DNA of 64,000 bases from the NCBI GenBank assembly GCA_964023275.1, contig OZ029914.1, forward strand, positions 36,754,424 through 36,818,423. Direction: 5' to 3'. Source of the stretch: Norana najaformis (taxonomy: Eukaryota > Annelida > Clitellata > Crassiclitellata > Hormogastridae). The notes beneath the pieces were generated by a model, which saw only the letters and a list, made by a program, of their open reading frames with translations, was not told where the DNA came from and ran no database searches. The position numbers and the translations under genes are program-made. Below, one piece after another: positions 10,901 through 23,500 of the stretch (the stretch's first letter is position 1; each line of letters begins with the position of its first letter).

Positions 10901-12243
10901 GCAGAGTCAACCCTTGCCCACACGTGGAATGACCGTCAACAGTTTATTTATCGCACCCTACGTCTGATGAAGTGTGATGCCATAGAGAAAGCCGGTGAAA
11001 ATAACGCGACAGTCCTAAGAACGTATCATTTTAAAACACTCATGTTTTGGGCATGTGAAGACAGACCACTTTGGTTCTGGAATGAAACTCGCGTCGAGAC
11101 ATCCGTAAAGGAATTGGTGTGTCAAATGATTGAATGGCTAATCGAGAAACGATGTCCAAACTACTTTATACCATCTTGTAACTTATTTGACTTTGATTCC
11201 ATTGACCCGGAAACAGCAATCTCTTTGCTTTCAGATTACGCACAGGTTTACACTTTGAATCTTCGTCAACAAGTACAATTAAGCGGCAGCTTGCATTTGC
11301 GCATTCCTAAAAAGTGTCTGCTAATTTCCCAAATGAGTTTCATTTGCATAAATTTGTAAATCCGTTAAAGTCCAGAGAAGTGATGTACACTCCTAAACGT
11401 CTCGTACGCAGTCCTTTATCAGCTGAAGAAATTCAATGGATTCACGAAGCCATATCCTTTCATCGGGACATTTGTTCAGACTTTTGAGGAGGAGAAGCGA
11501 AATGGTCGAAAGTGGAAGAAGCAATGAGATGCATTTCGCGGGCAAAGGAAAACAGTAAGGAAGATGATAACTGTTGTAATTGCCCTTTAACGATTCAGCT
11601 ATGCGACAACTTCTCTGGCTTAATTGAAGCATTTTGTACAAATGGTGAAAACAATGAATATGGCCTGGAATCAAACATGAACTATGGTTGGTTGAATGAA
11701 CTGAAGTTGATTCAAGAATCAAACATCAACCATGTTTCGATGAATAAACAGCAACTGATAATTGACATGATGTTTCATGTAATGAATTTGCAGTTAATTA
11801 GACCGTCATATGTTTTGACAGCCGCCTATGAAGCAAACTTTTATTACACAGTTTTGCATGAATATCATTTGACTAAACAAATTTGCGACGTTGCGTTCAA
11901 AGTACTTAATAAGCAAAAACATAATGACGTGTTTCGTTTAGGTTCTGTTTGGGCTGAACGTTCCATAGACTTCTTTTCCAATGTAGTAGTCGACAAATGG
12001 ATACCGATATTTGATGAGGCCATTGGGACGACGACTGGCTTTCTTGCTCTCTTCAACGCTGTCAAGACAATAATTGAGAAATTGACAGCAACATCGGAGA
12101 CTCCAGTCTATTTTCGTGGGCTTGGATGCTTGATTAGGCCTAAGAAAAGCTGCTTATTCGCCTTAATCCAGTTCACTTCTTACTTTATGTTCGACTACAG
12201 TGTTCCATGTTACTCGATGAACCACAGTCGAGTTTTTGTATAG
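10901..12243 (+). pseudogene. Mab-21/cGAS-like receptor gene remnant, copy 2 (better preserved)
   Basis: Seen: after an AG at 10899-10900 the frame reads AESTLAHTWNDRQQFIYRTL, then TYHFKTLMFWACEDRPLWFW and CPNYFIPSCNLFDFDS. This is the Mab-21 C-terminal helical half (HLKT..W.CE, W, NYFIP..NLF). The frame stops at 11359; the homologous continuation runs in another frame (REVMYTPKRLVRSPLSAEEI), meets a TGA near 11486, then stays open to 12243 (LTAAYEANFYYTVLHEYH, KWIPIFDEAIGTT). So there is at least one frameshift and one stop, and the nucleotidyltransferase half is absent upstream. Known: Mab-21 proteins include cGAS-like innate sensors. Inferred: decayed tandem copy of an expanded family. Confidence 0.72.
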
Positions 12244-12249
12244 ATTCCA

Positions 12250-13330
12250 ATGATTTCTTGACAATCTGTATAAACGTGAGTTACAGGATGCATGCACCAG
12301 GACGATCAGGTCTTTTCAGAAATGATAATGAAGATTATAAATTTTGAGAGCAGTGGACTCATTAGATTGAATTATCACAGTTTATCAGGCAGACTGACAG
12401 AAAGGAATGATGAAAGTGTGAAGAAGTTATGAAAATTGAAAAGTGTGAAGAAGAAACTCGTTGTGTGAAAGTCGTAGTGTCAACGTATGCATGCATATGT
12501 GTAGCTTCGTTGGTAAATCGCCTTGTCTGAATTTCTTTATGGAGATCTTGAAACATTAAAGTCTAGCTGTCCATTGGAATGAGCTTAAAATGTTTGTTCA
12601 GCTGCATTCGAAATAGCAGTTCGGATTTTCTAAGCGATATTTTCCAGAAGGACGGTCCAATGCACGAGGCATGCAATGGGCGGTCCGATGATAGGTAATT
12701 GTACTTGTTATGCAAGCTTTGAATTTAGTGACAAACCAAGGGTTCTTGCATACTAATGAAACAATATTTTAAAGTAACATTGACCTGCATGAAAGATCCA
12801 CCGATCAGTTATAAACAACGGTGTTACACTATAAGCATATTACCAATCGGAAAGCATAGCTTAAATATTCTTAGAAAATGCAGTTAGCGAATTTAAAAAA
12901 ATTTCCAAGAGCAGTGTAGTATCATCATAATGGCCACCGGCGAGTACCCCATTGGCTCAGCAGAGTAGAGTATTTTTCAAATTTCCGATTTGAAATAGTA
13001 AATTGTGAGTGTCGAGCGAAGTTTCCAACAAATCTATGGAGAAGGCACATAGAGTCAGCCCAATTGCACGAGTAGCAATTTCGGTCCTCACATTTGACTG
13101 TTTACGGTCAGTGGCCATAATTTGCTACACACTGATAGTGTGCGAGATGAGGTATTTTTATGACGTCGCTTGCCTTATGAGTATAGGCCCTGTGCTCATG
13201 TTGGAAACGATATAAGTCATCACTGTATTCCTTTGTTTACGACTGGTCGGTAAGCTTTCTTCTAACAAGAAATTCTTCAAAGGTTGCCTCTTCTGGAACA
13301 TTACTTTTGCCACAAATTATCAACAGAACT
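12250..13330. repeat. 3' flank of Mab-21-like copy 2, tandem duplicate of 9385-10760
   Basis: No gene seen. Collinear similarity to the flank of copy 1 includes GAGTATTTTTCAAATTTCCGA near 12967 (10237 in copy 1) and the block AAGAAATTCTTC near 13268 (10711 in copy 1). This defines a tandem duplication of about 2.5 kb (roughly 8520-10760 and 11100-13320). Confidence 0.65.
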
Positions 13331-13870
13331 TTATGGTGCTTTTGCCTTTCTCACGATGTCATCTAGATGGCATAGCTCCTGAACATGGTTCTTGATATAG
13401 CATTGCAAAATACTTGTAAAGTGGCGCGTTAGACTATTGCTCAGCCTCCTGGACAATAGTGAGAAGGACAGAAATATGTGCAAGATTTCGGCTCCACTGG
13501 TGCCCTTAGCCAACTAAGATATAGCGAATGCACTGATGGTACAATGTCAGTGAGAGGATCAGGCGGTAGCCATGGTAAACATGAGTGCCTACTGGTAGGC
13601 TTAAGGGACTGTTCTTATTCTATTACTATTACATTTTCCGCAGCTAGACATGATCACTATAGATTTGTTATTATTTTTATACTATTTTTATTATAATTGT
13701 TGTTGTCCTTGTTGCTATTGTTGTTGTTGAACTTAGAAATGTCTATTTCGCAGATTTCTAATGCAAAAGGCTTAACCAATAACACTCGAAACCAAGCCGC
13801 GATCAGGTCAATATCAGTCCACTAAAATATCGGGGCAGCCTATGGTGAGTAAGCAATATGGAAAAGGTGA
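13330..13870. other. Non-coding spacer
   Basis: No gene is supported. It holds a short AT-rich run with TATTATTATTTTTAT and TTGTTGTTG tracts (13660-13730). Open frames here are short and lack recognisable domains. Confidence 0.4.
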
Positions 13871-14580
13871 GTCATAAATTGAAAACAAAATGACACAAGC
13901 GACTGAGAGAAATGAACAGTTTAAGGAAGAGAGATTCAAAATCTATAGAATCAGTAATTGAGAAGGTTCTTGTACCAAGAACAGTTATTGTCTTAGGAAT
14001 GAACAGAGAAAGGCATTAAGGTGACGTGGTTGGATAAGGATTAGTCTGTAGAATGAGGAACGATTTTACTGTAAGTATTGTGGTTGATCAAAGTACAATG
14101 TTTCATAAACAGGGTGTCATCAGTATGTTGAGGACATTCAGCTATAAGTCTATGGCACATGCGTTGGAGGATATCTCCTTAGTGGAGAAAATTCTTGAGA
14201 CATTGAAGGTACTTGGTACCTGGATGTCGTCTAATCGCCTCCAGCTGAACCCCGGAAAATCCAGTTCAAATGACTTGGTATCCGTGAGCAGATTTCCAAA
14301 ATCGACTTGCATTTTCTCCAGCATTGCTTTCGGAATGACTTTTTCTCTTTCCCCACTGCTGTGCGTGATCTGGGCTCGGCCTTGGACCAGAAATTGACCG
14401 TCTCAGAGCATGCGAAGAATGTATATCGTACGTGCTTTTACTATCTGTGCCCGATTTGTAACACAGGCTGCGCGCTTACAATTCAGGCAGCCACGTCCCT
14501 ATTGCACGCATTTTATGCCCCAGGTTCGACTATGGCAATGCCATTTATGCAGATGCAACTGTTCTTTGTCTGAATCAGAT
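13870..14580 (+). mobile_element. CR1/L2-like LINE fragment
   Basis: Around 14200-14270 the plus strand reads LGTWMSSNRLQLNPGKS, the reverse-transcriptase WM..N.L.LNP.KT segment. A second frame from 14355 reads VRDLGSALDQKLTVSEHAKN and LLHAFYAPG, typical of the RT C-terminal part. The adjacent 13870-14120 resembles 43070-43310. A related tail lies at 60425-60545. Degenerate, with frame changes. Confidence 0.65.
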
Positions 14581-14599
14581 ATAATATGTTGTATATTCT

Positions 14600-16195
14600 G
14601 CAGCTCGGTTGAACTGCGGTTTTGCTGTCCACGTAATTTTTTATATATTGTACCTTTTATTGATGAAATGAATTTTTAAACAGGCGTTCTGATATGCCGG
14701 TTTCATTGAAAATAGACAATGCAGAAATATCGAAACCAGTTTTTACATGGAGAAATATAACAAATTCTTTCCTAAGGTAGAAAGAGGCAGAGAAGCAGAC
14801 AGTTGGGCTCAAAAGACAGATCACTTAACCCGCTGATTCTCATTCAGCTTTCAAATGCATAAAATAAACGCCTGTCAGATAACAATTCTTATTGAATCAG
14901 TTAAAATAGAACATAGTAACAGAATAACGTTGGGCCTTTCATTCTTGTATTAATTTTTATCATACACTACTCTTCGGCCTTTTTTGAAAATTGGAACAAG
15001 ATAAAATTGTCCACATCTTTCTTTAGACGCTATAAGCATCATACGCCCGTCAGCTTCAATTTTGTAATAAGATATAACGTAGACTCACCAATTATTAGTT
15101 TCTAAGCTAAATATTTAGCCCTCTGATGTCGCATTACATGTATGTCTGTGCTGCATAACTGGATACGTTGCATATCTTTGGATCCAGATGATGTGGTAAA
15201 GTTACGTTACTTGCAATAAAACTAAATAATTAACCCGGCCGTTTTTGTAAAAAAATATATATATCAGATACACTGTAATAATTAGGAGTGAAAGTGTAAC
15301 AAGTGGTGAGAGAGAAACAGTTATTAAAATAGGCATAACAAACAGGAATGTATAAAGACCATGAAATAAAAATGCACATAAAGGCAATAAATCGATAAAT
15401 TAGGTTGATGGATAATTATAGGGCATCATTAATTTTGGCGAAATTAAGTTCGGACTTGCTTACTTGGATGATTTTAGTGTCCTACTTCTGCGCCTTTCTT
15501 CCAAAATAGGAAAATCTAGAAGCGGTAGTATATAAAACTGAATATACTTTCAGGGATAAAACATAGAATTTCCTACATTCATCATTTAACACAAATTGCC
15601 TAGGCTGTTACGATCGTAGAGTCAATGCTTGTTGACGATGCCCAGGATATCCTTCTGCAATGCACTTCTTGTTAGTATATAATTCGATGTTCATGACCTG
15701 GACGTTGATTGAAATACCTTCGAGGTTGACGTTGCGTCTAAAGCGATAGAATAAACCAAATTGTAAACATACTTAATCTAATTTAAAACCTGTACATGTA
15801 ATTCCTTAATAATCATTACTGTGCTTTTAGTGACCCATAAGAGATTTTATGCAAATGAGAACTTTCATGAGAAAAGAGTACCGAAGTCTTCAAAAATAAA
15901 TAATGTGTTTGGGTGAGGCAAAAATCGCTCAATAATTAGGTGAAAACCGCAACTGTCTATCTTAAAGAGTAAAAAATTTAGAATATTTTAAAGATATAGG
16001 AGTCTTCGCGCTACTTCTGAGAAATCGTGAGTTAAAATATGTAATAGTTACTTAGTTATCTTGTCATTTGATATAACTCCTTTTCAGTATCTCAGAAAGC
16101 GCTGCCGAAGCTAGTCTAACTGATGTTAAATGTTATTAAGAATAGAAAGTAAGTCATCAATCAAAACAATGCAAAGATAACTAGAAGAGTCACCT
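14600..16195. other. Intergenic DNA 3' of the receptor gene, with a short conserved peptide-like segment
   Basis: No complete gene. On the minus strand near 15620-15720 a segment reads ...TNKKCIAEGYPGHRQQ, resembling TNKQCIAEGHPWHRQ at 61070-61150 (minus) and KQCIAEGHTGHR at 60249-60285 (plus). An extra block of about 540 bp (15065-15605) is missing from the paralogous region. Confidence 0.4.
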
Positions 16196-16196
16196 G

Positions 16197-16365
16197 TGGA
16201 GGGTTCACGCGCATACGTGGACCCGAACCAACAGATTTTTATCAGAACGGACAGTAAGTAAGTAAATAAGTACATTCTTTATTAACAATATCTAATCGCA
16301 CATCGGTTTACAGGTGACACAAAGTTCAGAGTTTGTTGAACAAATTAAGTCATAACTATGCCTCG
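16197..16365. mobile_element. Short interspersed insertion with (AGTA)n, copy A only
   Basis: About 170 bp including AGTAAGTAAGTAAATAAGTA (16252-16271) interrupts sequence that is continuous in the paralogous block (near 61420). Probable SINE or LINE 3' tail; family not recognised. Confidence 0.4.
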
Positions 16366-16999
16366 ACCTGATTTGTTTTCCTCTCGGGTCTTGAAGTTTA
16401 TGAGAATAGTAAATTCTATACGTTTCTAAGGTTATCATCCGTTAAATCTTCGTAAGAACTATTTCAGAAGTTTATTTACATGACTGGGTCACTAGTCGTT
16501 GCACAAGACTTCAAATTAAGGGACCAAGGAGCTATGTTAAATTAAGTTTTTGTTGCTGGGCATCGTACTGAAAATTAAATACAAAATGGTTAGACATTGA
16601 AACTTTGCACAAGACCTTACAGTTTGATAGCTAACACAAGAAGGAATATAAATAAGCGAAGATCTGATTTTGGTCAATTTTATGCCTACTCGCCTTCTGA
16701 ACGCATTTCTCGAGAATCTACCGATTTGGTAACCTTTTCTCATGAGTTATTGCAGATGGTCAGGGAAAGTAACAGATACAAATGGTGTCTGATAAATTGC
16801 ACATTTTTCACTTTCATAAAATTTACAGCTATGGTGTTTTAATTGCTATAGACGACAAATTTCATGTCGAAAACTAATTATTGGCTTCCACTACAGCTAT
16901 GGCGGCAAATTGAAAAAGGATTCCTGAATCCGCTTGATTAAGTAACCAGAAGCATTAATGACAGCACTGTTTTTAGTTGTAACTTTCAATATATCGATT

Positions 17000-17187
17000 C
17001 TGTTAGATCTTCCGAACAGTTGTTGCCCTGTATTCTGAACTATTTAACTACAGCAATTTTATTAAGTTGTCATTCAGACATTATTTTACATTGCTTCTAG
17101 CCTTTATTATATTTCTGTACATGCATTGTTATCGTAAAGTGCGCGTTTGTCTCGCGCTAATGAAAGATTACTTACTTACTTACTTGT
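17000..17187. mobile_element. Short interspersed element with CGCGCTA...(TTAC)n tail, copy A only
   Basis: Ends in TAAAGTGCGCGTTTGTCTCG, then CGCTAATGAAAGA and TTACTTACTTACTTAC (17170-17186). This form is typical of SINE or LINE 3' ends with a tetranucleotide tail. It is absent from the paralogous region near 62910. It carries the closest AATAAA on the minus strand downstream of the receptor stop codon (near 17103-17108). Confidence 0.45.
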
Positions 17188-17232
17188 GATTTCGAAACGA
17201 ACAATAATTGACTCTCAGGAAACAGGGTCAAT

Positions 17233-17892
17233 TCAAGAATGCAAATTCACAACCTCAAACAAAATAGTTCTGATAAGCTCAGAAGTGGAGCCTACCTCTG
17301 CACGAGAATGGTTGTAGTAAAAATCGTCTTGAAGTTCATTATTCGTACGCCGTTCTTCATAGCTTTCATCGTTCCAGTTGTCGCTTCTTCTTCCTCTTAC
17401 ATAGCTAATTTCATTTTCAGTTGGATGACGATACTGGCCTCGACCATTTGTTTCAGAGGAGTCGTCATGGTTATCGGAATCTTTATAAAACCTCGAGTGG
17501 TCACTGCCTTCGATAGTTCTTGCATAGCGTCCTTCGTTCGGCTGTCTACTGTAACTGTTTCCCTGTGACGGGTTAATATAGTCGCGGTAGCCATTTCGCC
17601 CTATTTGATCATTACTGCTTTCATCCGTCGTCAAGCCTAGCCTATCGGTTTCTGGCCGCCTGGACCTCAACATCATTTCTCTTCCGCCGCTTACACTATC
17701 AAGTTCAGCATCTTGGGAAGGTGTTTGTTTAGAAATTTTTACTCTTTTGATGATGACGGAAGCCAGAATAATGACGATGAAGAAAACCAGCGAGGAAGCG
17801 ACAGTCGCAACGATTATGGTGATGAGTTTTGTGACACTGTTGTCGGAATATTTCAGACAGGAACATTTGTAATTCCAGTCACCGACGTTCAC
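17233..17892 (-). CDS. Last exon of receptor gene: end of IPT3, transmembrane helix, cytoplasmic tail
   Basis: Starts in phase 0 after a TACAG acceptor with VNVGDWNYKCSCLKYSD, the closing strand of the third IPT domain. Residues about 23-48 form one hydrophobic helix (LITIIVATVASSLVFFIVII...) ended by KRVK, then about 170 tail residues rich in Asp, Asn, Arg, Ser and Tyr (EISYVRGRR, FYYNHSR), with no recognised domain or canonical ITIM/ITAM. The paralogous exon at 62958-63392 keeps helix and C-terminus but lacks about 75 central tail residues. Confidence 0.85.
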   Translation of the reverse strand: MNVGDWNYKCSCLKYSDNSVTKLITIIVATVASSLVFFIVIILASVIIKRVKISKQTPSQDAELDSVSGGREMMLRSRRPETDRLGLTTDESSNDQIGRNGYRDYINPSQGNSYSRQPNEGRYARTIEGSDHSRFYKDSDNHDDSSETNGRGQYRHPTENEISYVRGRRSDNWNDESYEERRTNNELQDDFYYNHSRAEVGSTSELIRTILFEVVNLHS

Positions 17893-20463
17893 CTGTACAT
17901 TTATTATAAGAAGTGTGTAAATATATGTTGAAAACAAACGGATAAATAAATAAACACAAGTAGGCCTATAGATTACAATTATATGGGTATTGGGAATGCC
18001 ACTTCTACCTTTTCGTTATCAGTTACGAAAGATGCTTAATTTGCTGTAAAAGCTGCTCAACAAAAACATCCACTGCAGTTCGAATCAAATCGATTCAGTT
18101 ATAATTGCAAACTCTTATTTATTTAGAATCAAAAGAATTAATTTGTCGGAATAATTCAGTGAACTCAAACTAGAATCGTGTCAGTTTTGGCCAGGTTAGT
18201 CTTCAGTAAACAATTGTAAGTTATTGATTTCATTGCCTCATAACGATAAAAAGTTTTATTAATAGTGCAATATAAATTGCGGCGTCTTGCATAATTCAAG
18301 GTATTTCATACTCAATTTAACAGTGAGAATAAGCACCATAAAATAGCATTGTTTATAAATTTTATAAGTGCATTTGCACGGTAAGTATATAAATTTGAAA
18401 AACTCCGGATGTTTGACTAACCATAGACAATAAGGTTTAGTTTATTGTATTCGGCTATGATAAGACATGGTAAGTTCCGTTTACTGATCGGCCGGCTGTT
18501 GAGTCAAATGCATTGCGTACCTATTTTGCTTACCATTACTGTATCACAGAAATAGTATCAAAATCACATACAAGTATAGCGATATTTTGATCACAGTAGC
18601 TGATGTCATATGGTGTCTGTACTGGTTTGGTCTTAGGCGGTGTGCATGTCAGTTGGTTATCGGTAAGATCCGTAACGTTGCAGAAGTCATTGCCGAGATG
18701 AATTATATACGAATCTGCATTACAGCAACCACTCATGTTTTCTCCCTGTTTAGAGTTTAAAAAATAACATGTAAGCATAATTAAACAGATATCCCAGAAT
18801 GGGAAAGGTTTTACACAACAACTGACATAGACATCAGTGAACAACTTTGTACCAATTATAAAAATAAAATGGCTTATTTCATATAGTCTAATGAATTATG
18901 AAAATTTTATCAGTCTGATATATTTTAGCATACAATCAGTACTCGGGATTAACCTGTCGACTTTAGAATGGAAGACTGTATATTCCGCTGTAGTCTGCAA
19001 TTAACCAGTTATGGTGAAAACACTGACCTTGATCTGTAGGAATTCGTCAGAAGTCGGATCAAATACACTTTCATCCGGACATGTAAGGCTTGGAGGGAAG
19101 TAAATTTCGAACTGTGTCTTTGTTGGATAATTTCGAAATATATCTTCGCTGTATTCTAAGTAGCCATCGAAGATAACTCCTACGTAAACAATAACTGTGT
19201 CATTGCCGTTTTTCCCATCATAAGTTTGGTTGGTATATAGCTTGTCCTTACGTTGACGATTTCGTTCTGATTTATCCATATTGGACTCATTGTCATTCAA
19301 TCGATCGCCTGTGTAAGGTGAATATTTCTTGCCGTATAAGAAAGCTAAGAAATCGTCCGGAATGTAGATCGGAGGCGATAAACAAATCATCTTAGTACCT
19401 CCTGCTGTTGGAAATTCACACGGCTGAAACAGTTTATAACCAACTTCATATTTCATTTTATCACGCGATGCTAATCATGAAATTCCAAAATCGTTTAAAC
19501 TAGAAATATTACCTATTATAAAACTGTACAGCATGTTTTAAAATGTAATGTAAGTCGTTAAATATAAGGTTAGTTTTAAGATCTGCATATTTTTCCCTGA
19601 AGTAATGGATAATTCATGCTTTATGTATTATTCTGCTATTCTAAGTTTAGTACGGATCTGGAATTTTAGACTGTCTGCATAACATAAAAGTAACTAAGTA
19701 GAGTAGCATTATTAACGAGCAGTGTTGTTTCATGTATTCGCCAGGCGTAATTAACTCATTAGCCAAGTAAAATCTGTTGAAATCGATTGCTACTATTAAT
19801 TAGGAAAGATTCAATCCAGATGATAGATGCTACGTTTGGACATGAACAAACCTAATTAACTGTGACTGCGTTATATTAGTTAATTTCTTGAAAGAACAAT
19901 CTTCAACATGTACAAATTTTTAAACACAAATCAAAGTTCTTAATGATTGATTCAGCTAATGTCTTGACATCAAAGGCATGCCACACTTTTCACAAACTAC
20001 GATAACCGTAACCTATCTTACCCAGCTATTTTGATATCTATCTATTCGACAGCTATCAAAACACTATTGATTATGAATCATATGTTTCGACAAGTTGTGT
20101 CTTAGCATTTCACGTCATTGAAAAAGTCAGTCGATTGGTGATTACCGAAAATGATTCGTTTTTAGTGGATGAACCATCAATTCTCTTTACGACAACTAGA
20201 GTTCGCATGACAGGTCTGATAACAGATGTTAGGTTGTTGCCAGAGATCTCCAACCTTATGCCACCACTAAAATAGCCAGATATTTATTATTTACAATGCT
20301 CAGAAATGCCAGCAGACTGTCATTATATGTAATTATGAAATCGGGTAAGAACACGTTCACGACTCTGACCTTCTGGGTACTGACTTTATTACGTCTTGGT
20401 TTTGGTGCGCCATTAGGTGACGCCTGGTGCAATAGCCCCAGCGCCATACAAGTGTCTAATTAT

Positions 20464-20511
<48 letters not shown>

Positions 20512-23500
20512 GTAATAAAGAATTAGTTTGATAAATTTCTGTATATTCCTTTTAGGGCAGACGCATCTTGATAAGATTTAATGTTCAGGCCAGCATTCCT
20601 TTACAACTTGATACAGATCTACAAATGCAGTGTTCCTAATTTAGTGCATTTAACTTCATTTGGTAATTGTAATTTGTAATTGTTATTAGAAATTTATCTG
20701 GCGCCGCTTCAAGACAGTACAACCTGTGGCGCTCTCTGGCCCAATTGCAGTTAAAGGCCAAGAAGAACAGAAAGTTCATCAGTTAGCAAGTATTGTTCAG
20801 AAAACTAGAAAAGCGCCCAGTGTTTATCTCCCGCACAAATGCAAAACCCAAACAATCGATTTACGTTCAGAATTCACAGATGACACCATGTTTGGAGTTT
20901 CTGGACCATATTGGATCGAGGATGATGAGCAAGAGCCGAATCGGGCCATCGCCAGTTGCACAGGTTTTCCTCACTGTTCTGCAGTTTCTGCACAGTTGAC
21001 AGTGTTCAGTCTTCTCTTGAGCCAGCACATTGGCAAAGGACAGATAACCGACTGGCTGCAGATGTTTCCGGGGTTGATAGTTGAGACAAGAAAGATTTTT
21101 TCTTCCCTTTCTTTACCAAATCCAAGACTGTCCAGGTTGACGACGACATGCAGGTCTGTATGCTCCACTCCAAATGGGCGCCTGTCACCATTCAGTGGTC
21201 GGCAAGTACACGAATGACAGCGAGGTACCGATGAATTAGAACAAAGAACACCGTCCACAGCGCACAAAGAACATTGTGGAATGGAGTAAAATAACGAAAC
21301 TTAGACTCAGTCGCAAAAAACAAGAATTATCGAGCAAAGTCTACGCAAGTCGCAGAAAGTTCCAAATTATAGAGTTAGGCTAAACATGACCAATATGGCC
21401 GCAGGCAGACATGTGCATAATCCACCGCTAATTATACTGTCAGATTTTCACTTTTTGAAAGTACTGTACTCAGCCACACAAAAATAAAATGCAATTGATA
21501 AGATAATTGTATTAATTATGTACAAGATAAAGTTTCGAAAAATCTGTCTAAATTCTTTAAAATGTTAAGCCTTTAGTTAAACAAACAACATGAAGCATCA
21601 TTCTTCTTTATGTCGCATACTTCAACATTATTTTTGCCCTCTTCCTGCTGTTATCTTACCTTAATGTGAGAATTTTTGGATTGACATCATATATCCTTGG
21701 ATTCGGTGCATAAGTAAACGAATTGTTTGTGCTAACATTGAATGAGCCAGGAATTATTTCAACGGTGATGAGCATCGACTTGCCAATAGCTAACACGTCA
21801 GCAGAAGGAGTTAATACTGAAGCGTTAAGTCCTGATCTGAAGATCAATTTAATTAACAAATTAGTACCTAGCAATACTTTTGTTAGAATTATTTTATTTG
21901 TAAGGCAATCTATAAAATTATTGAATTGCAGGGGTCATTACTTGGCCTTTGCTGTTCTTCCTTATGCACAAAATTATGGCCTATTCTTAACTATCGACTT
22001 TCCATCAGAACTGCCCGAAGCATGCGTATTCAGCTGGGAACTTCAATATTAATGCAAAGATATTTATATCCAACAGACACGAAACATTAGGCGTTGCAAG
22101 CAAAGACCTTGGCTTTTGTTGTTCCTTGTTAAATTCAAATATATGTTTGTCTGTATATCTTCTCAATTAGCTAACAGCGTTTTAATAAAAATTTACCCAT
22201 AAGTATTTTAACATAATTATAGTATTTTTGTGGACAATGAACACACAGGAGATTCATATTGTGGTTTATAATATGGAGCTTATGTGCTTAAACCTGGTAA
22301 TAGTTTGTCCCATCAAATATGATCCAAAGTAGACTGCAGAAATGGTACTGTTTAGATCTGACCATAGGCCGATAATTGTAACATGCGTCCCTCCGGCTAT
22401 CGGACCAAAGGTTGGCTCCACGAAGAAGTTAAATGCTGCTTCTATTGAATAAATAAAGGTATTTTTACATTCAATGGCCAAAGACAAATAAGACGAAGAA
22501 TAACAAGTAGCAAACGTTTTTCCAGAAAGACAAAGAATTCTATTTAGTTAGTAAACTACAGAGCTCTGTTTCAAGCTGTCTACGCAAAATTACTCCTAGA
22601 CAAGCATCTACGAAGTCTGCAGAAGACTAAAATGCCATGATTAGGGGCATGAACTTTATTCGATCTTAAATTAACATGACACCTATCCTTTTTGTTGATG
22701 CAGGAGGCGTGATGTTTGCTGCAACAGTTTGAGTGGATGTCTAGAAACATGTGTATCGATGAACGCGATTAAAATTTATTAACAATCTACCTATTTTAAA
22801 AATTCTATGTACATTTCACTACAGTTCTATTTACGAAACGTTTGAAACAGTTCATCGCCGTTCCTTTATAACGATACTTGAACAATCTGTGTATCCAAAC
22901 GCACTGAATTGATAGGCCTCAAATTTGACTCTTAAGATGACAAAGTTGTCTGAGTCTACTCAGCAGCACTCCTAACCCAGTCTCAAGATATCTAGGACTC
23001 ATTTTAAAAACGCATTACGATATGTATGGGTTTTATTGAAGTTTAAATAAACATGTCACCTTTCTTGGTTGTTGTAGGCTTGAATCTTGTTGTCACAAAC
23101 ACATTGGCTGTCGTGACAGCTGTAGCAAACACATGCAAATGGTTAATTTACTTATTTTTAAAAACTGCAGTCAAAGTTTGAAGTTTTACTACGAACTGAA
23201 CTATAGTTTTCTTAGACAACATTTATACAGTGCAACGCCTTAGCTGATTCACTTTGTAAAATAGGACCTGTGTGAATCCGAAAGCCCTAAAATGATTGTC
23301 TTGCATTTGACTCCTAAGAGAATGAGGATCCTTTTCAATTATTCAGAAGCACTCCTAGCTAAGTATCAAATGAATTTATGCATCATTTTAAAGCATATAT
23401 AATTTGGGGCATAAGGCTAATTGATGTTTTAAATTAGTCATCTTTAGCAATCACACGTAAATTATTATTTTAATCATTTGCCTAAAATCTTGTTATTGTT

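Larger units (their letters stand above)
14400..18000. repeat. Segmental duplication, second block copy A (partner 60430-63520)
   Basis: Collinear homology from the LINE tail through the last exon of the receptor gene. Landmarks are TGTACCTTTTATTGATGAAATG (14650 and 60620) and the transmembrane exons 17233-17892 and 62958-63392. Copy A has extra inserts near 15065-15605, 16197-16365 and 17000-17187. Copy B has the MULE derivative 61687-62514. Confidence 0.85.

Noticed and set aside
16252-17187. A single transposon bounded by inverted (AGTA)n and (TTAC)n runs
   Set aside because: The sequence between the two runs is present in the paralogous block without them, so they are two separate short insertions rather than ends of one element.
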